A stretch of DNA of 64,000 nucleotides from Salmonella enterica subsp. diarizonae (GTDB lineage: Bacteria > Pseudomonadota > Gammaproteobacteria > Enterobacterales > Enterobacteriaceae). The position numbers and the translations under genes were made by a program. The notes beneath the pieces are model-generated. The model saw nothing but the letters and a program-made list of their open reading frames with translations. It did not search any database and was not told where the DNA came from. This document shows, piece after piece, positions 42,378 through 51,134 of this stretch. Within the stretch, counting starts at the first letter, position 1. Each line of letters begins with the position of its first letter. Where the stretch lies: contig NZ_VXJV01000001.1 in the NCBI RefSeq assembly GCF_008692785.1, positions 1 through 64,000 of the forward strand, given 5' to 3'.

Positions 42378-43619
42378 GTGGCAAGAAAAACCAAGCCGTT
42401 AACGGATACGGAAATCAAAGCAGCCAAACCTAAAGATGCCGATTACCAGCTGTATGATGGTGACGGACTGACGCTGCTAATCAAATCCAGTGGCAGTAAG
42501 CTCTGGCAATTCCGTTACTACCGACCTCTGACAAAACAGCGAACTAAACAGAGCTTCGGTTCCTATCCTGCTGTCTCGCTTTCCGATGCTCGTAAACTCA
42601 GAGCTGAATCAAAAATATTACTGGCAAAAGGAATTGATCCTCAGGAATACCAAAAAGAACAGATGAGAAATTCTCAAGAGGCCAAAACCAACACTTTCTT
42701 GTTAGTTGCCGAGCGTTGGTGGAATGTGAAGAAAGCCAGTGTGACCGAGGACTATGCTAATGATATCTGGCGCTCGCTTGAAAGAGATATCTTTCCTACG
42801 ATTGGCAACATCAGCGTTACAGATATTAAAGCCCATATACTGGTTCAAGCAATTCAACCTGTCCAGGCCCGAGGAGCACTGGAAACCGTCCGCCGACTTT
42901 GCCAACGTATCAATGAAGTCATGATATATGCCCAAAACACGGGCCTGATTGATGCAGTTCCCAGTGTTAATATTGGCAAAGCCTTCGAGAAACCTCAGAA
43001 GAAGAACATGCCCAGTATTCGTCCGGATCAGTTGCCTCAGTTGATGCAAACTATGCGTACGGCCAGTATCAGCCTGTCTACGCGGTGTCTGTTCATGTGG
43101 CAACTTCTCACCATCACCCGCCCCGCCGAAGCCGCCGAAGCTCGGTGGAATGAGATCGATTTTGATGCTAACGAATGGAAAATTCCAGCTGCCCGAATGA
43201 AAATGAACCGGGACCATACGGTTCCATTATCTGATGGAGCTCTGGCTATTCTGGAAATGATGAAGCCGCTCAGTGGTGGCCGAGATTTTATTTTTCCAAG
43301 TCGCATTAAGCCCACTCAGCCGATGAACAGTCAAACAGTGAATGCTGCACTCAAGCGTGCCGGTTTAGGAGGAGTGCTAGTTTCACATGGTTTGCGTTCT
43401 ATCGCCAGTACAGCCCTCAATGAGCAAGGATTTCCTCCTGATGTCATTGAAGCCGCACTTGCTCATGTGGACAAAAACGAGGTACGTCGTGCTTATAACC
43501 GCAGTGATTATCTTGAACAACGTCGCCCTATGATGCAATGGTGGGCTGATTTCGTAAACAAAGCCGACAGCGGGAGCATTGTTGAAAACGGAAAAAGAGA
43601 GTTAAAACTTGTCGTCTGA
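42378..43619 (+). CDS. intA: P4-type tyrosine integrase, CP4-57 IntA homologue
   Basis: A 413-residue site-specific recombinase, close to E. coli CP4-57 IntA, which also uses ssrA. DUF4102 arm-binding domain (1-90), core-binding domain (about 105-190), catalytic domain with Arg in LTITRPAEAAEARW, the HGLRSIAS His-Arg pair, His in ALAHVDKNEVRR, and the Tyr nucleophile in RRAYNRSDYL. The start is a GTG at 42378 with GGAG 9 nt before; the nearby ATG at 42364 is out of frame. Intact, so the island may still excise. Confidence 0.96.
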   Translation: MARKTKPLTDTEIKAAKPKDADYQLYDGDGLTLLIKSSGSKLWQFRYYRPLTKQRTKQSFGSYPAVSLSDARKLRAESKILLAKGIDPQEYQKEQMRNSQEAKTNTFLLVAERWWNVKKASVTEDYANDIWRSLERDIFPTIGNISVTDIKAHILVQAIQPVQARGALETVRRLCQRINEVMIYAQNTGLIDAVPSVNIGKAFEKPQKKNMPSIRPDQLPQLMQTMRTASISLSTRCLFMWQLLTITRPAEAAEARWNEIDFDANEWKIPAARMKMNRDHTVPLSDGALAILEMMKPLSGGRDFIFPSRIKPTQPMNSQTVNAALKRAGLGGVLVSHGLRSIASTALNEQGFPPDVIEAALAHVDKNEVRRAYNRSDYLEQRRPMMQWWADFVNKADSGSIVENGKRELKLVV

Positions 43620-43705
43620 ATTCCTCGCTTAACTAGTTTGATTGGCGAGCTTCCTCTTGGTAAAGCAAGGGGCATAAGGCCCCTTACCCTTTTTATAATG
43701 AATAA

Positions 43706-44389
43706 TTAATCTTGAATCTGACTAGTACCGAAATTACGGTAACCGTCACTTAAGTCTTTGGTGTTGTACTTCGTCAGGTAAGCGACTCGTAACAGAAAGT
43801 CATAATAATCAGAACTTAACGTTAACGCATCATCCCGAGTGAACCAGCTGCTGTGGTTCTTCGGGAAATGCGGGAGGTACGCATAGTCAGGGTAATCAAG
43901 CCCTGTTGCGCTGCACCAGGCCTTCTGTATCCGGACTCCCATATTATCAGCATCCACTTTAGTGTAATTCCCCAGATAGGCATAGGCCTCTCTGTCAAAC
44001 AGCAGGACCAGATGGTAGTGAGGGTGTTCCCCTGTAACACGTTCCCTGGCCCAGATATAGCCGAGTGGCCTAGGCTTACCACTCCTGCCAGAACGCTTGT
44101 GCTCTTCCCGTAACTGGCTTTTAAGGGATTCCATAGCCCGGGTTATGGCTTTCTCATCATCCCTCTGAAAGCAGAGCGGCAAGTCTGGCTCTCCAGGCAC
44201 ATGGGACTGAGCAAATCTCAGGTCAGCGCGTAATGCAAATACCCGGTCATAGTTTTCCAGATAGTTAGATATCACAGCAAGCGATTGACGAAGCATATAG
44301 CTTGATATCCGGGAGTCATATTTCTTTTCCGCTGCCAGTAGCAGGGATTTAAATTCTTTTTCAGATAACTCATAAGGTGATCTCATCAT
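43706..44389 (-). CDS. YfjJ/YagK-type inovirus Gp2-like HUH protein
   Basis: A 227-residue protein of the inovirus Gp2 family (YfjJ C-terminal domain). It shows HPHYH (122-126) inside TGEHPHYHLVLLFD, the metal-binding HUH motif of rolling-circle replication initiators and relaxases, and a later conserved Tyr in YLTKYNTKD (about 205). CP4-57 carries yfjJ in the same place. It may start replication of the excised island; that is inference. Two ATG codons in tandem make the start ambiguous by one codon. Confidence 0.82.
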   Translation of the reverse strand: MMRSPYELSEKEFKSLLLAAEKKYDSRISSYMLRQSLAVISNYLENYDRVFALRADLRFAQSHVPGEPDLPLCFQRDDEKAITRAMESLKSQLREEHKRSGRSGKPRPLGYIWARERVTGEHPHYHLVLLFDREAYAYLGNYTKVDADNMGVRIQKAWCSATGLDYPDYAYLPHFPKNHSSWFTRDDALTLSSDYYDFLLRVAYLTKYNTKDLSDGYRNFGTSQIQD

Positions 44390-44417
44390 AAATTACTCAG
44401 ATAATACTTATTGATTA

Positions 44418-44475
44418 ATGGGTAGCAGTAGGCTACCCATGTGATTAGGCGTACAGTCCCTCTCACAGAGAGGGA
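44418..44475. other. Tandem hairpins upstream of the HUH gene
   Basis: Two inverted repeats: ATGGGTAGC, 5 nt, GCTACCCAT (44418-44440) and TCCCTCTC, 3 nt, GAGAGGGA (44457-44475... ends within 1 nt). They sit in the 270-bp gap between the HUH gene and the DUF3987 gene. HUH proteins nick at hairpins, so these are candidate origin or operator structures. The rest of the gap is AT-rich with no gene. Confidence 0.5.
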
Positions 44476-44661
44476 TTATCTATGCTGGTATCGTGGTTGA
44501 TCAGTTAACTGGTATATCGGTATAAGTTAACAAGGAGATATATTACATATACCGACTAACCAAAACTAAGAAACGATATTACTCGTGACACTCTAACCCG
44601 CAATCAATCAGGGATTACCAACAAGGTAACTCATTGATAAATTATAAATATTACTCTGAAG

Positions 44662-46170
44662 TTATTCAGGATTAGTCAGCTTGCTCATTGCCAGTGATCC
44701 AGACTGGTATACGGGCGTGTTAGTTTTCTCTGCCAGTTCGACAGGATCCATTTTTGAACCCGTAAATTTGACATAATTTATACCCGCCACTTCGAATAAT
44801 TGCACCTTCCCTCTCGACTCAAGTTTTTCCAGCGCTGGCATCAACCTCTCAGCACGCCTGACTGAATTCGGACCATTTTTGATAATGTCATTTCTTCTGA
44901 ATTCGAAAGATCTATTTTCTACAAGATGCGACTCCATCCAGAATAATATTTTTTCATCATCACTTAGCTCTCTTGTAGCATCAATTTTTGTGATGGTATG
45001 ATTGACAAACCAGTCAGTCAGATTCAAAGCAGACAACAAATTTTCCCTTACAATCTCTGTCGAATCAGGGTCACCGGTAACCTGAAAAATACCTGCAATC
45101 CTGAGGCTCTGCTCGATAAAACGAGCGGCTATATCATCATAGTGATATAAGGCACCGCCAGGCTTCATCTGCTGCTGCAAACTCAACGACGTTTCATCCA
45201 TTAGATCCTGCGCGTCCGGGGCAAGGGTAAGCGCAATATACTCATCGCCATTTTCTCTTCGCTTAACACCGGCGTCCATAAGCTGTGACATGACAGAATA
45301 CAGCTCCTGAAGCAGGCTTTCATCCCTGGCACTGTGCTCATTGATGGTGTATGGCTTTGTAATCTGCTCCATATCTATCATCAGGGTACGGGCCAGCAAT
45401 CCTGTGAATCTGATATTGGCCCTTTTCCGTTTGCTGGAATTGTCATACGGATGAGGCTGCATCATTAATAAAGATGAAAATACATAATTTTCAATAACAA
45501 AGCTTTCCCGTGACACCCTGTTAATGGTGACTTTATCCCAACACCAGAATGTATTGAAAGGTGTGGGGTCGTTGTACAAATTACTCGTATACACACCTGC
45601 TGCTTCATCGTTAAAAAGAGCCTTATTCTGATATCCCATCCCGATTTCTTTAGTGAGCGCTTCGTTTGTCGGGTTTGTTAAAATAATGGATTTCCTTACG
45701 GGTTTCTGCGGTTGGCGGCTGATACACTCTTCAAGTTTTCTGCGTGTTTCAGCTGTATCTCCCCCTTGACTCAGCGCTTTTTTGTAAAGCTTATTTAATA
45801 CTTTAAACTCAGCCTGCCAGATAATAACCCTTCGTTCATACTCCTCAAGCTCGACACAATACTCGTCTTCAAATCGCTGCTCCCGTTGCTCAACAGGAAT
45901 CTTGAGCAACCTGTATATTCTTGACTTACCACTACCAGATCTGGAGAGCAGCAACAGATATAACGCTAGAGGAAATCGCTGTTTATTGCCCAACTGAACG
46001 CAAAACAGATCCTGGCAGGCCAACCCCAAAAATGCTAATAACGTAACGACGATAATCTCAACAGCCACACCTGTGATGTGGTGTAGGTACAAAGTCCATC
46101 GCCTGATATGACGTGGCAGAATATCAAACTTCAGGTTAAGTTCATGATTAATTTCATTTTTGTTACTCAT
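44662..46170 (-). CDS. YfjI-like DUF3987 protein (helicase/primase-like ATPase)
   Basis: A 502-residue DUF3987 protein like E. coli CP4-57 YfjI. It contains LLSRSGSGKSRIYRLL, a P-loop at about residue 75-85, and ALFNDEAAGVY further on as a possible Walker B-like acidic motif. Members are thought to act in replication of phages and integrative elements. It lies between alpA and the HUH gene, as in CP4-57. It carries unusually many charged residues around 105-165, probably a helical insert. Confidence 0.8.
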   Translation of the reverse strand: MSNKNEINHELNLKFDILPRHIRRWTLYLHHITGVAVEIIVVTLLAFLGLACQDLFCVQLGNKQRFPLALYLLLLSRSGSGKSRIYRLLKIPVEQREQRFEDEYCVELEEYERRVIIWQAEFKVLNKLYKKALSQGGDTAETRRKLEECISRQPQKPVRKSIILTNPTNEALTKEIGMGYQNKALFNDEAAGVYTSNLYNDPTPFNTFWCWDKVTINRVSRESFVIENYVFSSLLMMQPHPYDNSSKRKRANIRFTGLLARTLMIDMEQITKPYTINEHSARDESLLQELYSVMSQLMDAGVKRRENGDEYIALTLAPDAQDLMDETSLSLQQQMKPGGALYHYDDIAARFIEQSLRIAGIFQVTGDPDSTEIVRENLLSALNLTDWFVNHTITKIDATRELSDDEKILFWMESHLVENRSFEFRRNDIIKNGPNSVRRAERLMPALEKLESRGKVQLFEVAGINYVKFTGSKMDPVELAEKTNTPVYQSGSLAMSKLTNPE

Positions 46171-46200
46171 TGCATCATCCTTTATTATTTTGCAAAAAAA

Positions 46201-46422
46201 TTAAACGATTCGGGAAGCGATCCACTCGTCTATAGAAGTAGAGCGCCAACCGACGGATGCAGCCCCTAACCGAACTGGTTTAGGAAAATCAGCATCGTAG
46301 TACCTGGATTTCGGGTTCAGTTTCTCGTAGATGCTTGAACGTGAGATCCCCAGCATCACTGTCAACTCCGTCATGCGCAGGATGCGTAACGGGTGTGTTT
46401 TTTGTTCACTAATGTTCGACAT
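46201..46422 (-). CDS. alpA: AlpA-family excision regulator
   Basis: A 73-residue MerR-like winged-helix protein: LRMTELTVMLGISRSSIYEKL helix-turn-helix, then FPKPVRLGAASVGWRSTSIDEWI. AlpA of CP4-57 activates intA and drives excision. The ATG at 46422 follows AGGAGAAG; the frame extends left without similarity and overlaps the divergent gene. It is followed 30 nt later by the DUF3987 gene. Confidence 0.92.
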   Translation of the reverse strand: MSNISEQKTHPLRILRMTELTVMLGISRSSIYEKLNPKSRYYDADFPKPVRLGAASVGWRSTSIDEWIASRIV

Positions 46423-46521
46423 TTTCACTTCTCCTGTTGGACGTCTTTGGCTGGATTCGAAATTTCTCACACCATCTGAGATACTGTCCTCGTCAAAAAA
46501 TGGAAACCAACCGGAGGGAAA

Positions 46522-48351
46522 ATGGCGACTCATGTATTTGCAGATATGATGCATCATCTGTACCAGGCCTTTGACTTATTCAAAAAAGACGATAAACGGC
46601 GTGCTGAGCTCAGAAATGGCAACTTTTCGTACCATCAATCTTTTTTTGGCAAGACTCGTAATACTCCTGATGAGGGAAAAGTTGAGTCTGGTGTTGATGC
46701 TGATGGTGATCGTGATGATATTTTTAATAGTGGCTATGATGACATAATAAAAAAAATCGACCCCAAAAAAGTTTTCAATCACTATCAAAGACGAGATATT
46801 TTTTTCAAATACGAACAACTTTATAATGCGCTAATGCGTATCCCTGTATTTTCTCATTCAGACAACAAAAAAGTAGCAGAACGATATATCCATTCTGCAT
46901 TACCTCCGATTGTGGCTTTGGATATATACAATACCTTAGAAGCAGGCGATGAGTCGCATCTCTATTATCATATCCATTGTTTTTTAACAAGCAATCATTG
47001 CCCTTTCGAACCCGATGACACAAGGCCTGTTTATAAGGGTGTACAAACATATCTGCGAGAGCTTATAAAACGCCTTCAGTTTTCTTCTGCAGCTAACCTC
47101 GGTCAAATTAAGAGTTTCATTTCAAATATCAAAAAAGGTTGTGGGCAAAACAATGAGAGTATAAAACAAAAAATAAATTTATGCCGAGCCAAAAATATAG
47201 AAAACATGATCCCCAAAAAATACATCTCTGCTCACGAACATAATTTAGACATCATTGAGCAGGCCTATTTATCACTCAATCTATTATTGGTCTTCGAGCG
47301 AGAAACTTCAGCAGTAAACCTGTTATCCAGAAATTACAGATACACTGTAGCTAACGGCATAGGTTATAATACCAGCTATGGCATTTTATGTCGGTATCTC
47401 TACTCTTCAGGATATGATGAAACACTGATTCATGACATAACACTGGCATTCTTTAAAGAGGCTATCTGGCCCATAACAATTAACATAAAAGATAGAGAGT
47501 TTTATTACATCCAACTTTTAAAGAGAATTGTTTTCAGTGCTAACACCGAATACTCCTGGCATCATTCTATCTTTTTAGATATGTCTTCATACCTAAATCA
47601 CACCGTACATTCCGATGTTCTAAAACCTTACGCAAAACTATCAAACATAATTTATTTCCTCTGCCATAACAAACTTAATGAAGCATATCTATTGCTTAAT
47701 GACATTGATTTTAAAAATTTACCATTTGGCTATTTACCATCAGCCTTCGCGATCATAAAGCTTGCTCTAAAAATAAAGATTAAAAGGAATACAATCAGAA
47801 ACAAAACATTGCTGTCACTTATAAACGGCGCAATGGTTAATCAAAGCATTACACCAGATCATATTGCATTAACTAAGGGGGAAATAGAAGGTCCAGTCGT
47901 TTCGTGCGCAAATAACATGATTATCATGCGTGCAATAAAAACATACAACTGTATGATAATAAAAATTAACGCCCCCGATGAGGCGGAGCCCTTTGACATT
48001 TATCCACAGGCTATATATGGTCTATTGGATGAGATAGAATGTGCATTAGATAAATTGAATCGATTGCTTAAAGAAACCGATGAGAATATTCAAAGCGAAG
48101 AACTTTCTGAACTTATTCTACAAAATAAAATTTTGACAGCACGCGAACTGAGTGAAAATCTGATCGGTTTTCTTGATAACTGTACACTACATAATTGTCT
48201 TACTAGTCTGAACATTCTTATTCATTATTTGAGATATCCTAAAGAACCTATGGTAAATATTGTGATGTTTGCAGGAACAACAGATAGATCGCAACATGTT
48301 AGAGAGAAGATATGTAAGGCATTACAACTCGCTATCAAAAAAGCTTGCTGA
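46522..48351 (+). CDS. Orphan 609-residue protein, function unknown
   Basis: I do not recognise this protein. It starts ATG at 46522, 5 nt after GGAGGG, and runs 609 codons with no stop. Low GC and Lys/Asn/Ile-rich, unlike the backbone. N terminus MATHVFADMMHHLYQAFDLF, a charged stretch around residues 50-85 (DGDRDDIFNSGYDDIIKKID), then mostly predicted helix with no obvious membrane segment, signal peptide, P-loop or nuclease motif. Divergent from alpA, with only 99 bp between starts, so the promoter regions overlap. It lies in the variable cargo slot of a CP4-57-like island, where defence genes are common. Followed by the strong palindrome at 48391. Confidence 0.75.
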   Translation: MATHVFADMMHHLYQAFDLFKKDDKRRAELRNGNFSYHQSFFGKTRNTPDEGKVESGVDADGDRDDIFNSGYDDIIKKIDPKKVFNHYQRRDIFFKYEQLYNALMRIPVFSHSDNKKVAERYIHSALPPIVALDIYNTLEAGDESHLYYHIHCFLTSNHCPFEPDDTRPVYKGVQTYLRELIKRLQFSSAANLGQIKSFISNIKKGCGQNNESIKQKINLCRAKNIENMIPKKYISAHEHNLDIIEQAYLSLNLLLVFERETSAVNLLSRNYRYTVANGIGYNTSYGILCRYLYSSGYDETLIHDITLAFFKEAIWPITINIKDREFYYIQLLKRIVFSANTEYSWHHSIFLDMSSYLNHTVHSDVLKPYAKLSNIIYFLCHNKLNEAYLLLNDIDFKNLPFGYLPSAFAIIKLALKIKIKRNTIRNKTLLSLINGAMVNQSITPDHIALTKGEIEGPVVSCANNMIIMRAIKTYNCMIIKINAPDEAEPFDIYPQAIYGLLDEIECALDKLNRLLKETDENIQSEELSELILQNKILTARELSENLIGFLDNCTLHNCLTSLNILIHYLRYPKEPMVNIVMFAGTTDRSQHVREKICKALQLAIKKAC

Positions 48352-48390
48352 TCTTAAGGGGGAAGGCAATGCAGGGTAAACCAGAGACAT

Positions 48391-48452
48391 GTTCCCCCCT
48401 GCTACAGCCGCTACATGTAGCGGCTGTAGCAGGGGGGAACTGGATTTTTTTT
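48391..48452 (+). terminator. 50-bp perfect palindrome plus T8
   Basis: 48391-48440 is a perfect inverted repeat with 25-bp arms and no spacer: the arm reads GTTCCCCCCTGCTACAGCCG then CTACA, and the other half is its exact complement. Four bases later comes T8 (48445-48452). It lies 39 bp after the 609-residue gene and can act as its terminator, though the stem is two to three times longer than needed. Confidence 0.85.
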
Positions 48453-48530
48453 CAAAATTTCAGTTAATATTAATATAGATAACCAACATTAAGAAAATCT
48501 ATCTCACGCTATATTTGATCGATTAATCTG

Positions 48531-48554
48531 TATTAGCTCAGACCTGAGCTAATA
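48531..48554. repeat. 24-bp palindrome near the nuclease-STAND 3' end
   Basis: TATTAGCTCAG, AC, CTGAGCTAATA: perfect 11-bp arms. It is in the 315-bp gap between the convergent 609-residue and nuclease-STAND genes; no T run follows on either strand. The remainder of the gap is AT-rich with no gene seen. Confidence 0.7.
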
Positions 48555-48666
48555 CTACTAACCCCAAATTAAGCCCATTTTAAAATCACAATATATCGTA
48601 ATGTTGCATTTAAAATCTTTGAATCTCTAAACATGCCAGACAGGCTACCAAGAATTCCCCAAGAAC

Positions 48667-50949
48667 TTACTCGTCAACATCATCGAAAATACTCCGCCCC
48701 AATTGCAAATCTGTACTCTGGGCTTCTTCAGCTTCTAGTTCATCGTAATCCACTGCTTCGGATTGCTGAAGCTTGAGCTTATCTTTCCTAATTTCGATTT
48801 CACGAATGAATTGTTCAGATTTTTGCCATTCATCTTCATCATAAAAATCCTCACAGTACAATTCATTGTTCTCGTCACGAAATCGCTCCAAAAGGCGTGT
48901 GACATCGTAAAATGCTTCGTCTACATCGTCGTCAGTAGCCCAAGAGTCCTCTATATCTTGGATTATTTCATTCATATTAGAGTAAAACTCGACTTTTTGG
49001 ACAGAAAGTCTGGCTTCATTCTCTTCTTTTGAAAGTAAAACTCCGACAAAGTCGGCGTCAATGAAACAATCTGAATGGTTTATTGAGGCAAGAACGCTCA
49101 GTTTATCCAGCACTTTTCTTCTGAGGTCATCCCCGAGTAGACCATTTATATTCAGCCTACTCAATATTGTCAGGCTATTATCGTATCTTCTCGCAGAGCT
49201 AATTAAATCAAGCAAATATGTCTTTGCTTCGTCGCTATTGAAATAAAGCCCCAAGAAATCAGTTGAACATCTACTTGCCAAAAATGTGAGTATTGGCCTA
49301 CTGATGAGGGCTCTGTTACCACTGGGATCGATGATGTTCAGAACACTGTTGAACATACTGTGCGGCACAACCAGTTTTATCCCCTCGATCCCCATATCCC
49401 CACAACTGATTTCCTCGATTAATCTTTCCTTTGTGACTCCTGAAAGGTAGATATCGATGAGTTCTGGATTCCCCGCAACATCAGTTGCGAAAGCATCGCG
49501 AATGGTTGGATGGCGGAATTTCCAGTAGTGTTCGTCTTGTGTTTTACTTATTCTGATAAGTGAATCATCCAATGCTGACAATGCTGCTTTTACGTCGCCA
49601 AGATTTGATTGCATGGACGTGATGATATTGGTTGTCTGAGGGTTTTCAATCCGAAGTGGGATTGGTAGTTCCCCTCCATTTGAAAATACAAGGGCTAATG
49701 CCGCTCTTTCAGCGGGCGCTAGTCCACCAATAATATCTGCCATGATCCCTGTAGGATTTGAGAAAAAACCAACGACTGCAGCTTCGTTAGGCACAAGCTT
49801 ATTTGTGAACTGCGGATTGGCGAATCTCCGGGCAATTTCTGGAAGAAATTTGGGTACTGATACTACCGACGGTAGAAAATTTTTTATTGCCCTTCGAAAA
49901 GTCTTAGTCTGTTTCCCAAGCTTCAAGTGGTTGTACAGAATCATGGCTTTTTCAGGATCGGAGAGTTTCTCAACTTCAATTGTGACTCTACTATCTCTGA
50001 ATAACTCGAATTTATTTGTATTTAAGCGATTCTGAGCTGCACGGAAGATATAGCTGCGTGAAGTGAAAATCACTCGTGCTCCCTTGTGTATAGCAGCTTT
50101 CAACTTAGGGAGCCTTTGATTCCATTCCTGGACTCGGTTAAAGTCACAATGATTAGATCCAAAAGCATCGTCAACCCAAAAAAATTGTCCTGGATCATCT
50201 GGATTCCATTGCCGATCCAAATCTTCCGGCGAACTTAAAATCAACGTTTGCAGTCCCCACTCATCAGCCGCTGAGAGCGCTAACAAGTTAGCTATCATCG
50301 TTTTACCACTTGCTGGCTCACCTATCAGCATTACAAATCCGTAATCCCTGATAGCGTGTGCACAACGGCGGTATGCCTCTGTGGGGACGAAGCATGCAAG
50401 ATCTGGAGCAATTGAATCGAGAACACTTTTCGCCTGCCTAAATGCCTGATTAGTAATTATTTGAGAAAGGTCACCAAGGCCATATATTCGGGGTACCATG
50501 CGCCTAAGACTTGGGTATAAGGATATGCTGTGGTTTATCCATTCTGCCCCATAAATCTTTGCGAACTTTACACCAGTTTTACGTATATCCTCTTCCATCA
50601 CAGCTGCTGTTTCTGCGGAAACTGAACAATTAGTGAATAGAAGGTACACATCGGCTAGCCCTTCACTCACAAGCCGCTCAATCTTAGGAAGTTCATCACT
50701 AACAACTCCCTTTGAAAGCTTCATACCTTGTTTGCTAGTGTGTTTACATTGGGTAGTAAAGCTATTACTTATGCCATCGCCGAACCCAGTTCCAGACCAA
50801 GTGCCATAGAAAGCCCCGTCGCGACCGCCATCAACACCGTCAGAGAATATTTGAAATGTCTGCCCAAAGGTCTCTTTCAAGATACATGACACGAGATCCT
50901 CGAAAGCCTTCCATCCAAGTTTGTGTAGGTCGAATTGGATTGATTGCAT
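48667..50949 (-). CDS. Mrr-like nuclease fused to STAND-type NTPase (probable anti-phage protein)
   Basis: A 760-residue protein. N-terminal PD-(D/E)XK nuclease of Mrr type (about 10-135): FEDLVSCIL, GGRDGA with Asp44, and QCK with Lys69. Central P-loop NTPase (about 185-400): Walker A GEPASGKT (210-217), Walker B FFWVDD (256-261), and VIFTSRSY sensor-like segment, with WxxxH-like and winged-helix regions after, as in novel STAND (nSTAND3-like) proteins. C-terminal helical part (about 440-660) and a very acidic tail. The layout, nuclease effector plus STAND switch plus sensor, is that of antiviral STAND (Avs-like) proteins, but the sensor part is much shorter than in Avs1-4. Third gene of the WYL-OLD-STAND series, 185 nt after OLD. 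Weak ribosome site. Confidence 0.8.
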   Translation of the reverse strand: MQSIQFDLHKLGWKAFEDLVSCILKETFGQTFQIFSDGVDGGRDGAFYGTWSGTGFGDGISNSFTTQCKHTSKQGMKLSKGVVSDELPKIERLVSEGLADVYLLFTNCSVSAETAAVMEEDIRKTGVKFAKIYGAEWINHSISLYPSLRRMVPRIYGLGDLSQIITNQAFRQAKSVLDSIAPDLACFVPTEAYRRCAHAIRDYGFVMLIGEPASGKTMIANLLALSAADEWGLQTLILSSPEDLDRQWNPDDPGQFFWVDDAFGSNHCDFNRVQEWNQRLPKLKAAIHKGARVIFTSRSYIFRAAQNRLNTNKFELFRDSRVTIEVEKLSDPEKAMILYNHLKLGKQTKTFRRAIKNFLPSVVSVPKFLPEIARRFANPQFTNKLVPNEAAVVGFFSNPTGIMADIIGGLAPAERAALALVFSNGGELPIPLRIENPQTTNIITSMQSNLGDVKAALSALDDSLIRISKTQDEHYWKFRHPTIRDAFATDVAGNPELIDIYLSGVTKERLIEEISCGDMGIEGIKLVVPHSMFNSVLNIIDPSGNRALISRPILTFLASRCSTDFLGLYFNSDEAKTYLLDLISSARRYDNSLTILSRLNINGLLGDDLRRKVLDKLSVLASINHSDCFIDADFVGVLLSKEENEARLSVQKVEFYSNMNEIIQDIEDSWATDDDVDEAFYDVTRLLERFRDENNELYCEDFYDEDEWQKSEQFIREIEIRKDKLKLQQSEAVDYDELEAEEAQSTDLQLGRSIFDDVDE

Positions 50950-51134
50950 TGATTTTCTTGGTATTCAGGATTGAATTAATACCTATTTTAAAGCTCATGT
51001 TGGGGATGTCTAGTGATTGCTTACAAGGACCGAGCAAGGTAATTGTGGCTACTGTGTTAGTAGCCACATTTCTGACGTAATCCATCCCGTTAGATTTCTA
51101 CTACCACTGAAAAATCATACACATGTCGATTCTC

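Noticed and set aside
44457..44475. Intrinsic terminator of the DUF3987 gene
   Set aside because: The hairpin has only 8 bp, no T run on the minus strand and lies about 190 bp past the stop; an operator or origin structure is more likely.
48391..48440. CRISPR repeat or phage att core
   Set aside because: It is a single palindrome with no further copies or spacers nearby and no integrase adjacent.
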